40,206 nucleotides of DNA from Martensiomyces pterosporus (lineage: Eukaryota; Kickxellomycota; Kickxellomycetes; Kickxellales; Kickxellaceae). This document shows positions 17,606 through 26,415 of this stretch, in pieces (the stretch's first letter is position 1; every line of letters begins with the position of its first letter). Below the pieces are notes generated by a model. It made no database searches. It was not told where the DNA came from and saw only the letters and a list, made by a program, of their open reading frames with translations. The stretch lies in NCBI GenBank assembly GCA_025201845.1, contig MU604047.1, forward strand, positions 1-40,206, given 5' to 3'. The position numbers and the translations under genes are program-made.

Positions 17606-18470
17606 TGCAACGGATTACTAGTTGAGATTGAGATTATACTGTTAAGGGTGAGGGCCTGTAGTATCTGGGATTATTCAGAGGCAAGATGTTGATGCTGATG
17701 CTGATGCTGAAGAAGGAGTAAGAGAGGTGCTGGACAAGCAAGGAGGCCGGTTGTTTTCTATCTTCTCGCCTTTTGCGTGCTGGGGTGGTGGGATTATATG
17801 CGTTTAATATACGACTTATGAGGCAAGGAGAGAGGAGATGTAGGGGGTTTTAATTGGAAATCTTGGAGAATGGCCTGCGTGGATGGAGGAGCACGATTTG
17901 GGAATGTACGGCAAAGATGGTTCCTTTTGTTTAGTAAGTAAACGCGCCGCATCTCGCCACAGCTGCAGCTAGCCCAATATACAAATATCGGAGTGTGTGG
18001 GCGTGTAGCGGAACCTTGTGGTATAGCTACTCGCTGTCTAGAACAGATGCGAGCGAATTGAGACATCCCCACGACCACAAAGTCCCATATACCACTTTAT
18101 GCGGAGAAGATATAGGAGGAGATGGGGGCAGATGCTGTGAAAGGCAAATGGCGCGACAAGCGGAGCCGTTTTATTCCCACCAGGCAAAATCACCAGTAAC
18201 TGGTTAGGCGCACGGCCAGGGTGCATCCTCTGTCTGGGAGACGCAAGGAATATAGTGAAAGGTTGCTGTTTCATTTATTCGTCCTTAAAGCAGTAGCCCT
18301 CAGGCAATTACCAAGACATTTCTGGTTGCAAAAAAGCGGGATTCCTCGGCGCATATCCGTATTGTACACATAATATAGAATGAGGGCCCGTGTAATAAAC
18401 AGTAACCCCAGCTGATAAATGCTGTGTTTTTGTCCCGGCGTGGTTGTCTCGGCCACTTTCCTGCGCCCAC
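17606..18470. promoter_or_regulatory. Promoter of the repeat-rich wall gene and 3' flank of the Ulp1-type protease gene
   Basis: 865 bp without a supported gene. TATA-like words lie at 17790-17815 (minus strand TATATTAAACGCATATAATC), ~190 bp upstream of the wall-protein start. A short (TGATGC)n run lies at 17686-17711. TTTATT at 18274-18279 gives a minus-strand AATAAA about 190 bp after the protease stop. Confidence 0.4.
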
Positions 18471-19511
18471 CTACATCCGTGTCTGCAGCGGCGGTGTATG
18501 GAAATGCCTGCACATGTCGCTGATGAGATCGAGTATGGTCTTTCTGGCCGCATTGGGGTTGGCCAAGTCGCCGTAATCAATCCACCAAAACACGCGCTCG
18601 ATCACTGGCGGTCTGAGCATATCCTGCCTGAAGGTCTTGAACCTCGCCGCCCCGCTACCGCCACCAGTGGAAGCCGCTGCCACAGGCAAGCGAGCAAACG
18701 GCGACATTGGCCGCATAATCATGTCGTCCTGCTGCAGGACACGTGCAAGGGCAAGTGGGTTGCAGGTGGGCTCGGACTGAGGCAGGGTGGCATGTGTCAA
18801 AGCGGTGTCAGTGGCAGGCGATGCCACGGCACCTGATAAAGAAAGGGGTGGTAGTGAGACTGGCTGTGGAGAAATGGGCAGCTGCGGTGGTGGAGGAGGT
18901 GTGGACATCATGGGTAGGCGCAGGTCGGCGTATCTACGTGCGAGCAGGTCGACAAATAGGATGACAAACACGCCGCAGTCGAAATCGTTCTCCTGCTGTG
19001 GGCAGCTATGCGCCACAACATTCGGCTCCCTCGCTGCACCTCCCAGATAGACACTCAGCAGCTGGCTCAGGTTCCTCTTAGTCAGCAGCGCGCAACGGTA
19101 GTTCCTGTTGGCCAAGCTATCAAAGTAATGGTACGTGTCACTCTGCCTCACATACACCAGCAGGGACCAATGCGTGCCGCCCTCGCCTGCGCCTCCCAAA
19201 GCGCGGTTGTTCACGGGAATGAAAATCAGCTCTTTGGTGTGGAGATTGTCGGGTAGCGCGCGCTGCAGCTCATGGAGGTTCTGTTGGTGTGTGAGGAAGT
19301 ACGAGAGGCACGGCGCCAGGAACAGAATGCTGTTGTCGCCCTTGAGGATGTCGTGGGTGAGGTACTCAAAGTAGAAGCTAAGGATGGTGTCGTTCACCCA
19401 TTGGCCCTCCTGCAGCGTGAGCGGGTCGCGGCCGTAAATGGATGTGGCGTGGTACGTGAAGAGCCTTCGGCCCTGCGTCGCGTAATGGTAGCTCGACTTG
19501 TGTGGCGACAT
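18471..19511 (-). CDS. Ulp1/C48 protease of the NEDP1/SENP8 (deneddylase) type
   Basis: 346 residues. The catalytic set of C48 cysteine proteases is complete: His114 (GGTHWSLLVY), Asp131 (YHYFDSLANR), Gln173 and Cys179 (PQQENDFDCGVFVI). The GTHWSLLVY box and the short N-terminal lead (LTLQEGQWVNDTILSFYFEY) match NEDP1/SENP8, which processes NEDD8/Rub1 and removes it from cullins, better than the SUMO proteases. SUMO-directed activity cannot be excluded from sequence alone. NEDP1 is usually ~210-220 residues. Here the catalytic part ends near 200 and is followed by a Pro/Ser/Ala-rich spacer and an extra C-terminal helical section (RPPVIERVFWWIDYGDLANP). The gene follows CLP1 on the same strand, 285 bp away. 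Confidence 0.88.
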   Translation of the reverse strand: MSPHKSSYHYATQGRRLFTYHATSIYGRDPLTLQEGQWVNDTILSFYFEYLTHDILKGDNSILFLAPCLSYFLTHQQNLHELQRALPDNLHTKELIFIPVNNRALGGAGEGGTHWSLLVYVRQSDTYHYFDSLANRNYRCALLTKRNLSQLLSVYLGGAAREPNVVAHSCPQQENDFDCGVFVILFVDLLARRYADLRLPMMSTPPPPPQLPISPQPVSLPPLSLSGAVASPATDTALTHATLPQSEPTCNPLALARVLQQDDMIMRPMSPFARLPVAAASTGGGSGAARFKTFRQDMLRPPVIERVFWWIDYGDLANPNAARKTILDLISDMCRHFHTPPLQTRM

Positions 19512-19796
19512 TTACAGCTCCCGATATGCCACCATCCAAACTGCAAAAGAAGGGCGCCCAAGAGAAGAGAGCTGGCGGTGTGGTGAAATGTTATTGAACA
19601 AGGAGAGAAAAAGAAGAGCGGCGGAAAATTAGCCCGTTTTAATGCGGTGGCGGTGCCCAGACACGCTGGCTGACATGTACATTCATGTCTCTGGCCACAT
19701 GTCACCAACCACTCTCTTTCCTGCACGAGTCAGTACACCCATGAATAGGAGTGCGTGGAAACACCTGCTGCGCAGACTAGCAAAATGCAGTTCTGC

Positions 19797-21309
19797 TCAT
19801 GTCTCCATCCACTTTATCTGGCCATACACCAGCACCTGCTTTGGCAGTCTGCCAGGAACCGGCGAGAGCAGGGTGAGCCTCTTCTTGGTCATATCCACCT
19901 GCGTGACATTCACGAACCCAATAGCCTGCATCCCAACCACGCTATCCGCACTCTGGCTATCCGCGCCGTTGGTAGATTTGTCAGCCGATCCCGTGCCGGC
20001 GCCATTCAGGTCGCTTACTACCGAAAGCGGCGCATCCGTGACCGCCAGGATCGAGTGTGCCAGCGACTCATCCGGGTTGACCGCAAACACGCTGGTGTCC
20101 GTCAGCTTCCGTGTCTCTCCCAGCGGCAGCGTGGACGACGGCGCCTTGACGTCTTCGCCTATCCTCAGGATGCCAATCTCCTGGAAACTAGCAATGGCCG
20201 AGAACGACGAAAACGGCTCCGCTGTGGTGCCATAAAAGTACTGTCTGATAATGCGGCTGTTGCACTGCCGTCTGAACGCCGGCTCTCTGTCGACCACGCC
20301 GCCCGATCTTGCCAGCTTGACCACCGTCACGCCGTCCTGGGACTTGTTTGCCAGCACACTGTACATGCGCTCACTGCCGACCACCAGCAGGACATTGATG
20401 TCTAGTTTCTTAATGGCGTTCTCGATGATCTCGTAGTACTTTCCGGCATCCGCTGACCACCCCCTCGTGTCTGCAACAAGCCCCGATGCGGCTGCAAACC
20501 TGTCTGCGCCCATCCGCTTCCTCAGCGACTCTGCCAGCCGGTCGACCAGCAGGCTAAACAGGGTGGGGTTATCGGCTGGATTCTCATGTCCATACTGCCA
20601 CACAATCGGCGTGGCCGGCGGCGCATTCGACGACGCCACGGCGTATCCCATGAACCCAGCCTCTGCATCCACCGTGTGTGTTACGGGTGTCGCCGAAATC
20701 GTGCCAGGCACCGTCACAGAGGCATCCTGCGGATCCAGGTCCACATACAAAGGAGCCTCGCCCTGTCTGACCGCATAGTTCAGCAGCAGCTTGGCCAGCG
20801 ACGTCTTCCCACTGTCCTCGGGTCCGACGATCATCACCCTTGGTGCTGCCTTCGACGACCCGCCATTCTCGCTGACTTCGTGGTGGGCCTGGACACGCAG
20901 CTGCTGTAGTGCCATGTGCACGTTGATGTAGGAGTCCATGGGCGTTTCGTCGGCCACGTAGGCAGACTGGCAGTCGCCCGACACCGAGAGCTGGCAGCCC
21001 TGCCAGCTGAATATGGCGCCGTTCTCGCCGGTAAATGTGTACTCGGTGGTGGGGCCCAGCTCGGCGCCAAAGTACTCGGCATGGCCCGATAGGAGCTTGA
21101 CGCGGATCTTGTGCTTGAAGCTGACCTCGAACCGGAACTCCTCGCCCGGCTTGAGCGTCCACGTCTTCCCCTACAGCATTGAAATGGGCATCGAGCAGCA
21201 CAAGGGGTTAGTGTAGTGTGAGCCTTCAAATGAACGCGGCTGTGTGCTCTCCTGGGAAGGGGGGCTGGCCTACCTGTGCAGCTGCTGCATCTGCTGTGCT
21301 CGTGGACAT
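19797..21309 (-). CDS. CLP1: CLP1, pre-mRNA 3'-end processing factor / polynucleotide kinase family (2 exons)
   Basis: Exon 1 is 21309-21274 (12 codons, MSTSTADAAAAQ); exon 2 is 21170-19797. The product is 469 residues. The N-terminal domain shows WTLKPGEEFRFEV, HAEYFGAELG and FSWQGCQLSVSG, then the CLP1 hallmark ADETPMDSYINVHMALQQLR. The P-loop GPEDSGKT is at 128-135, and VDLDPQDASVTVPGTIS is the region after strand 2 where family members usually have DxGQ. Other kinase-domain segments (VADTRGW, VVKLARSGGVVDREPAFRR) and the C-terminal domain (GFVNVTQVDMTKKRLTLLSP) are present. Family knowledge: CLP1 is part of cleavage factor IA/CF IIm and bridges to PCF11. Yeast Clp1 binds ATP without kinase activity, while the human protein is an RNA 5'-kinase. 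Which applies here is not clear. Confidence 0.95.
21171..21273 (-). other. Intron of CLP1
   Basis: 103 bp, donor GTAGGC (less common than GTAAGT), branch-like CTAAC (in CACTAACCCC) and acceptor TGTAG, phase 0. Removing it joins AAAAQ to GKTWTLKPG and keeps exon 2 in frame. Confidence 0.85.
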
Positions 21310-21786
21310 TTTGGTCTGGCTAGCAGGAATGCGACGTGAATATATGTAACAAGAAGTCAAAAGGAGATGAGCCCGAAGCCGAAAACCAAACTGGCGAAAG
21401 AGCAGAAAGGGGGGCGGCAGACACCGTGCCATGCCAGGGGGCTGCTTTCCCTGCCGCTATTATGCCATAGCACGTGAGTCCATCTGTGATTGGCTGGCAC
21501 CAGCGTTTTGTTGCGTCAATCACTGAATCGCTCAAACCACCTTATCACCAAGAACCACCTGCAGCTGCCTATGAAATATTGGTTGTAGGGCGCAACAGCA
21601 CGCACCCCACATGGGCTTGTCATGCAGCATTGGGCGACAGCTCATCTCCGCTCCCGTCGCTTGTCTTGAGCGAAAACTCTTTCCCCTCCCCTCTCTTCTT
21701 GTCTTCTTTCCTTGCTGCTTTCCATTCGTATTATTATCGTATAAAACGCTGAAGAAACGCTGGTATAGAACAGACATCTTTTGACG
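21310..21786. promoter_or_regulatory. Divergent promoter between CLP1 and the Ayr1-like reductase
   Basis: 477 bp between divergent starts. It contains a CACGTG E-box (21471-21476), an inverted CCAAT box (ATTGG, 21489-21493), a pyrimidine-rich block (21650-21725) and TATAAAA (21740-21746), which lies 41-47 bp before the reductase ATG and could place its transcription start. Assignment of factors is not possible from sequence alone. Confidence 0.5.
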
Positions 21787-22842
21787 ATGGGCACGCATAG
21801 AGATAACGACGACCAGCAGGTGGTGCTGATCACTGGGTGCTCGGCTGGCGGAATCGGGCACTTCCTTGCATTGGAGTTCGCCTCGCATGGATGCAAGGTC
21901 TATGCCTCTGCCCGCAACACAGACAAGCTCCAGGGGCTGGCCGAGCACGGGATCGAGTCTATTGAGCTGGACGTCACCAGCCCGGAATCCGTCACCAGCG
22001 CCGTCGCTCACGTGGTCAAGCTCGCGGGGCACATCGACATTTTGGTGAATAATGCAGGCGTCCCCTGCGTGGGTCCAGCAGTCGAGGTGGACATGGACCA
22101 GGTGCAGCGGGCATTCGACACCAACGTCTTTGGCCTGACGAGGCTGTGCCAGGCTGTTGCGCCACACATGATCAAGAGACGCCGCGGAACGATTGTCAAT
22201 GTGGGCTCTGTGGTGGGCTACGTGGCCACGCCGTGGGCAGGCTTCTACTCGTCAACAAAGGCCGCGGTCCATGCACTGTCGGACGCGATGCGAATGGAGC
22301 TGGCGCCATTCGGCGTGCATGTGGTGGTGGTGGCTCCTGGCGGGATCAAATCGAACATTGCCACGCACACCACGATTACGCTGCCCGAGGGCTCGAGCTA
22401 TGAGCCAGCGCTGGAGGCTATCCGTGCGCGGGCAGAGTACTCGCAGACCGGGAACTCAACGCCCACGGATGAGTTTGCGCGAGTGGTCATCAGCCAGATT
22501 CTGGTTCCCAAGCCGAGGCCGTATATTACATATGGCGCAAATTCGCTCAGCGTGTGGCTGGCGTACTACTACCCGCCGGTGCTGAGGGACAGCGTTCTGG
22601 CCAAGAAGTTTGGCACCCAGGTGCTGGCACAGCCACCTGCCAGTGGCGGCCAGGAGGAGGGCGGGGTGTGCCCTGTTTCGGGCAAGGCGGGTGGCCAGTG
22701 CCCAGTGGGGCTGGGGGCGAAGGAGAAGAGCGGCAGCAGGGCCAATGCCAGGTCAGGCGGCGGATGTCCCGTCGCCAATCCGGTCACCTGGATCGGCCTG
22801 GCGCTGGCATGCGCTGCAACCTACGCCTGGCAGCACCTCTAA
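21787..22842 (+). CDS. AYR1: Ayr1-like short-chain dehydrogenase/reductase with CPV-rich linker and tail anchor
   Basis: 351 residues from the first true ATG (21787; the frame also opens at a TTG six bases before). Classical SDR features are complete: cofactor loop TGCSAGGIG (16-24), NNAG (88-91), catalytic Ser141, Tyr154 and Lys158 (FYSSTKAA). The TGCSxGGIG start and overall order match fungal Ayr1, the NADPH-dependent 1-acyl-dihydroxyacetone-phosphate reductase of lipid droplets/ER that feeds phosphatidate synthesis; other lipid carbonyl substrates are possible. After the SDR fold comes a Gly/Lys/Ser-rich linker with three Cys-Pro-Val motifs (Cys295, 305 and 327), which the family normally lacks as far as I know. 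A final membrane span follows (VTWIGLALACAATYAW, ~332-347) ending three residues later, so it looks tail-anchored with the enzyme facing the cytosol. Confidence 0.85.
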   Translation: MGTHRDNDDQQVVLITGCSAGGIGHFLALEFASHGCKVYASARNTDKLQGLAEHGIESIELDVTSPESVTSAVAHVVKLAGHIDILVNNAGVPCVGPAVEVDMDQVQRAFDTNVFGLTRLCQAVAPHMIKRRRGTIVNVGSVVGYVATPWAGFYSSTKAAVHALSDAMRMELAPFGVHVVVVAPGGIKSNIATHTTITLPEGSSYEPALEAIRARAEYSQTGNSTPTDEFARVVISQILVPKPRPYITYGANSLSVWLAYYYPPVLRDSVLAKKFGTQVLAQPPASGGQEEGGVCPVSGKAGGQCPVGLGAKEKSGSRANARSGGGCPVANPVTWIGLALACAATYAWQHL

Positions 22843-23527
22843 ACAGAGCCTCCTTCGGGCATGGGATGGATATCCCCAGGCTCTGCCGAGAATGCTCAGC
22901 GAAGTCCCGAGTGCGCTCATCGTCTGCGCTTGCTTTTCTACTTTTTTACTCTCCTCTCTGGCTCAGTGTTTTGCTGGTGCCCTTTACCGACTCCAATAAT
23001 CAACACAGCTCCACACCAACAGCAGAAGCGAAGCACTGGGGGAGTTTGGCGGATAATCCACCGCCAAAAGCAGGCTCTAGTCCGTCACCTGGATCCCAAG
23101 ACGCGCACACGCCCTTCTGGGATTGGAGCTGCACGTCCATGTGAAAGCGGGGGACATAGCAGAGGCTCTCGGGCATGGGCGACTTTCAATTTGGAGAGCG
23201 GGTGGCGGCACAGGACTGTTAGCATGTGACTGCTGCCCGCCTTTTGTTTGTTTGCGCGCTCCGTCTGATTCCACGCCCCAGTCAGGGGGAGCCTGGCTCA
23301 GGCTGGTGTCATATGGCGGCATGTGGAGCAGAGCACAGGGGGACGGAGCGCCAAAACAGGCGAGCTGAATACGGGCGGGGCCTCCCTCCTTTGCAGACAG
23401 AAAGGGGAGAGGGCAGCATTATCTGTGTTCATCTCCAGGACTCTCCACACGCACTCTCCATCTTCCATTTATTCATTATTTTCCACACATACACACCACA
23501 CTCGCTCTTCTCGTAGGCCTCAAAGCG
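22843..23527. promoter_or_regulatory. 3' flank of the reductase and promoter of the HSL-type gene
   Basis: 685 bp. The right end is pyrimidine-rich with TTTATTCATTATTTTCC (23467-23483) 45-60 bp before the hydrolase ATG, a plausible AT-rich core element. No coding region with recognisable features was found; small open frames on both strands overlap. Confidence 0.4.
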
Positions 23528-26236
23528 ATGCTGGATCACATTCTAGGGAAGCCCTCTGCCAACGTCCGGCGGCTGCAGACGCTGGTCATCACGCTCCTCA
23601 CTCTTCTCCTCATCCGCCGCAAGCGAGCCCCCTGGGGTCTTCGCTGGCTCTCCAAGTGGGACGGCAGGGCGCCAGTCTGGAAGGCCCTTCTGGGCTACTC
23701 CGCCCTGATGTACCTCCTCAAGCACATGGACGATCTCCTGGGCCTCAACGCGCCGGAGCCCCTCCGCGAGTACTACAGCCGCAGCTTCTACCGCACGTCG
23801 TGGATATTCATGGCCCTCGACGCCGGGTTCTGGACAGCGATGCCCGTCCGCCCAAAGCCGCTGAGGGACGTCTTGTCGCTGGCCTTCTCCCTGTACTACC
23901 TGGTGTTTACGAACAGGGGTCTGGAGAAGGTCCGCAAAGTAAGGGCGCTGGTGACGGTGGACCACCTGCGCGTGTCGTGGAACAAGGGAGTCGACAACCC
24001 CTTGCTGAGATTCGTGAGGTACCTGCACTCGCACCGGCTGACTGTCGATAGGGTGGTGTACATTCCACAAGAACAGAGTGACACGGAGTCGCAGGGTAGC
24101 CGCGCCGAGTCCACCGAGCGGCTGCTGCCTGCAAGGTGCCATGTGTACTATGCGGGGGACCGCAACACGTTTGCAAAGAACAGATACGTGGTGCTCAACT
24201 ACCCCGGAGGCGGATTCGTGTCGATGGGCCCGCGCTGCCACTCGGACTACCTGAGCGCGTGGGCAGACCGCACGGGCGCCATCATCGTTAGCGTCGACTA
24301 CGCCAAGGCGCCCGAGTACCCCTACCCCTACGCCATCGACCAGTGCTTCGAGGTCTACCGCGAGCTGATCCAGACCAACGGCCGGTGCATTGGCCTCGAG
24401 CTAGACCAGCAAGACGAGCCGCTGCGAATTGTCCTGGCGGGCGACTCGGCGGGCGGCAACATCACGGCCAGTGTGATGTTCCGCATCCTGGAGTCGCCGC
24501 TCAGGCTGCCGAGACCCGAGGGCATCGTGTTCATATATGGGTGCTTTAATGTCGACGTCAGGGCATGGATGACCAAGGACGAGACGAAGATGCTGATAGG
24601 CGGAGGGGTGGAGGGCGAGGGCGGGTGCTACTCGAAGGACTCGCAGGCCTCGCTGTCGGAGCTGGTCGGGACGCGCGACCATCTGCACCATGTGTCGCCG
24701 CTCGCCGTGACGAACAAGGACGATGGGTACCAGCAGCAGAGATTCCGGATGGGCAAGAAGCAGGAGTACATCGACGACCGTGTGCGCGTCGTCAGGAAGA
24801 CTGCTGCAGGCAGCAACGCCGCTAGCAGCTCCGGCAGCAGCGGCAGCAGCAGCGATGAGGGCGAGCTGCGGGTCCAAGAGAAGGAGAGAAAGGATAGTCC
24901 GCCGCAATCGCCGACCAACTCGGGCGATAGGATCGGGTATTTGCCCCTGACCATGACCAGCAGCTTCACATACTTCAACGACCAGGTGCTGACGCCCGAG
25001 ATGATGCGGGCCATGGTCATCATGTACGTGGGGCCCAACGGGCGGCCCAACTTCCGCACCGACTACTACCTCTCGCCCATTGTGGCCCCCGACCGGCTGC
25101 TGGAGCAGTTCCCGCCCGTGTACTTCATGTGCGGAGAGAAGGATCCGATGGTGGACGACACCGTCATTTTCGCAGCAAGGATAAGAAAAGCCAAGAAGCG
25201 CGCTGCACGTCGGCGCAAGCGCAGCAGCAGCAGCAGTGGCAGTGGCAGTGGCAATGGCAATGGCGACAAGGAGGCATCCGAAGCGACCAGCAAGGAGAGC
25301 CGCCACCATCGCAGACAGCAGAGCGGCGCCATGCCGCACGAGTACCACGACTACAAGTCATCGATCCTGTACAGCAGGCGCCATAGCCAGCCCAGGGTCC
25401 GCCCGCTCAAGGCCAGCGGCACGCAGTTCTACATTGGCAGCACCGACGTCAGCGACAACGACGACGAGGCTGACCGCTCCCACCCAGCCTCTGCAGGCAA
25501 GGCCAGCCATGGCGGATTGCTTTTGCCGCCGTCCCTGCGCATGTCGCAGTTCCCTCAGCAGCATCTCAGGGAGGGCATGCCAAGGGAGCTGGTGGCGGAT
25601 GCGCAAAGAGCAGATGACGACGATGAGGAGCCAATCATCATCAAAGTCAAGCTAATTGCCGGCATGTCGCACGGGTTCATGCAGATGTACTCTCTTTTGC
25701 CCGAGTCCAAGTCGGTGGCCAACACGCTGGGCGACTGGCTCAGCGAGCTGCTGTACGGCGACCACTCGATCACGGCATACTCGAGGTGTGCGTCGGAGGT
25801 CGACCCAGCCGAGAGCCACAGGCAGTATCGCCGCAATGCTCCGGCCCAGCCGTCCTCTCTGCGTGGTGGCGGCAGCCTGGAGAGCGGCGAGGACGGAAGC
25901 GATGTGGACGACGAGCTCCAGGATGCGAGCGACAGGTGGCTCAACCAGAGCGTTGCCATGCGACTCAAGAACCACAGGCAGTCGGCGGACAGCAGCCAGG
26001 GCGTGTTCGCTGGCGAGTCCGACGCAGCCTCAACAACAGTCAGCGTGTCGGTGCACGTGACGGCGCCCAGCGATGGCGCTGGGATGCCGCCGTCGCTTGC
26101 AGCCAGCGGCATTGCTGCTAGCCCGGCCAAAAGCATATTCGACAGGGGCCTGGTGGATAAGCACGGCATCGAGGTCGTGTCGGCTGCCAACATGGTCCGT
26201 CGCCGCGGCCACGGACTTGCCGACCCGCTCAACTAA
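23528..26236 (+). CDS. Hormone-sensitive-lipase-type alpha/beta hydrolase with large insertions
   Basis: 902 residues. The lipase/esterase core is clear. The oxyanion motif is PGGG (226-229, in NYPGGGFVSMGP), where the family usually has HGGG. The nucleophile elbow is GDSAGG with Ser307, the acid is Asp539 (CGEKDPMVDD) and the base is His715 (AGMSHGFMQM). The N-terminus has a short hydrophobic stretch (~17-28) near basic residues, which may sit on a membrane. Low-complexity, charged insertions separate Ser307 from Asp539 (~395-450) and Asp539 from His715 (Ser/Gly/Arg-rich, ~545-700). A long tail after His715 is mostly disordered. Mammalian HSL likewise carries a regulatory insert between Ser and Asp. 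Expected substrates are acylglycerols, sterol esters or other esters. The stop is followed by AATAAA at 26308-26313. Confidence 0.88.
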   Translation: MLDHILGKPSANVRRLQTLVITLLTLLLIRRKRAPWGLRWLSKWDGRAPVWKALLGYSALMYLLKHMDDLLGLNAPEPLREYYSRSFYRTSWIFMALDAGFWTAMPVRPKPLRDVLSLAFSLYYLVFTNRGLEKVRKVRALVTVDHLRVSWNKGVDNPLLRFVRYLHSHRLTVDRVVYIPQEQSDTESQGSRAESTERLLPARCHVYYAGDRNTFAKNRYVVLNYPGGGFVSMGPRCHSDYLSAWADRTGAIIVSVDYAKAPEYPYPYAIDQCFEVYRELIQTNGRCIGLELDQQDEPLRIVLAGDSAGGNITASVMFRILESPLRLPRPEGIVFIYGCFNVDVRAWMTKDETKMLIGGGVEGEGGCYSKDSQASLSELVGTRDHLHHVSPLAVTNKDDGYQQQRFRMGKKQEYIDDRVRVVRKTAAGSNAASSSGSSGSSSDEGELRVQEKERKDSPPQSPTNSGDRIGYLPLTMTSSFTYFNDQVLTPEMMRAMVIMYVGPNGRPNFRTDYYLSPIVAPDRLLEQFPPVYFMCGEKDPMVDDTVIFAARIRKAKKRAARRRKRSSSSSGSGSGNGNGDKEASEATSKESRHHRRQQSGAMPHEYHDYKSSILYSRRHSQPRVRPLKASGTQFYIGSTDVSDNDDEADRSHPASAGKASHGGLLLPPSLRMSQFPQQHLREGMPRELVADAQRADDDDEEPIIIKVKLIAGMSHGFMQMYSLLPESKSVANTLGDWLSELLYGDHSITAYSRCASEVDPAESHRQYRRNAPAQPSSLRGGGSLESGEDGSDVDDELQDASDRWLNQSVAMRLKNHRQSADSSQGVFAGESDAASTTVSVSVHVTAPSDGAGMPPSLAASGIAASPAKSIFDRGLVDKHGIEVVSAANMVRRRGHGLADPLN

Positions 26237-26307
26237 GATTTCTGTCCTGGGTGTGGAGGCAAGCTGGGGTGGCTATTAGTCGTACTAGTTCTACAGAATA
26301 CAATGAA

Positions 26308-26313
26308 AATAAA
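26308..26313 (+). terminator. AATAAA polyadenylation-type signal
   Basis: It lies 72 bp after the stop of the hydrolase gene, in the 179-bp gap before the convergent regulator gene. Confidence 0.5.
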
Positions 26314-26415
26314 ACGGGGAGAAAGGCCAAAATCGCGACAAATAAACGGAATTTAGAACAAATCAACGAGATGAACGTGTGTGTGTTTTTTTTTGTGTGT
26401 GCAGGCGTGTGCCGC

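Noticed and set aside
25221..25265. AGC/GGC triplet run in the hydrolase gene as a microsatellite inserted by error
   Set aside because: It keeps the frame and the downstream catalytic His segment is intact, so it is a coding low-complexity insertion.
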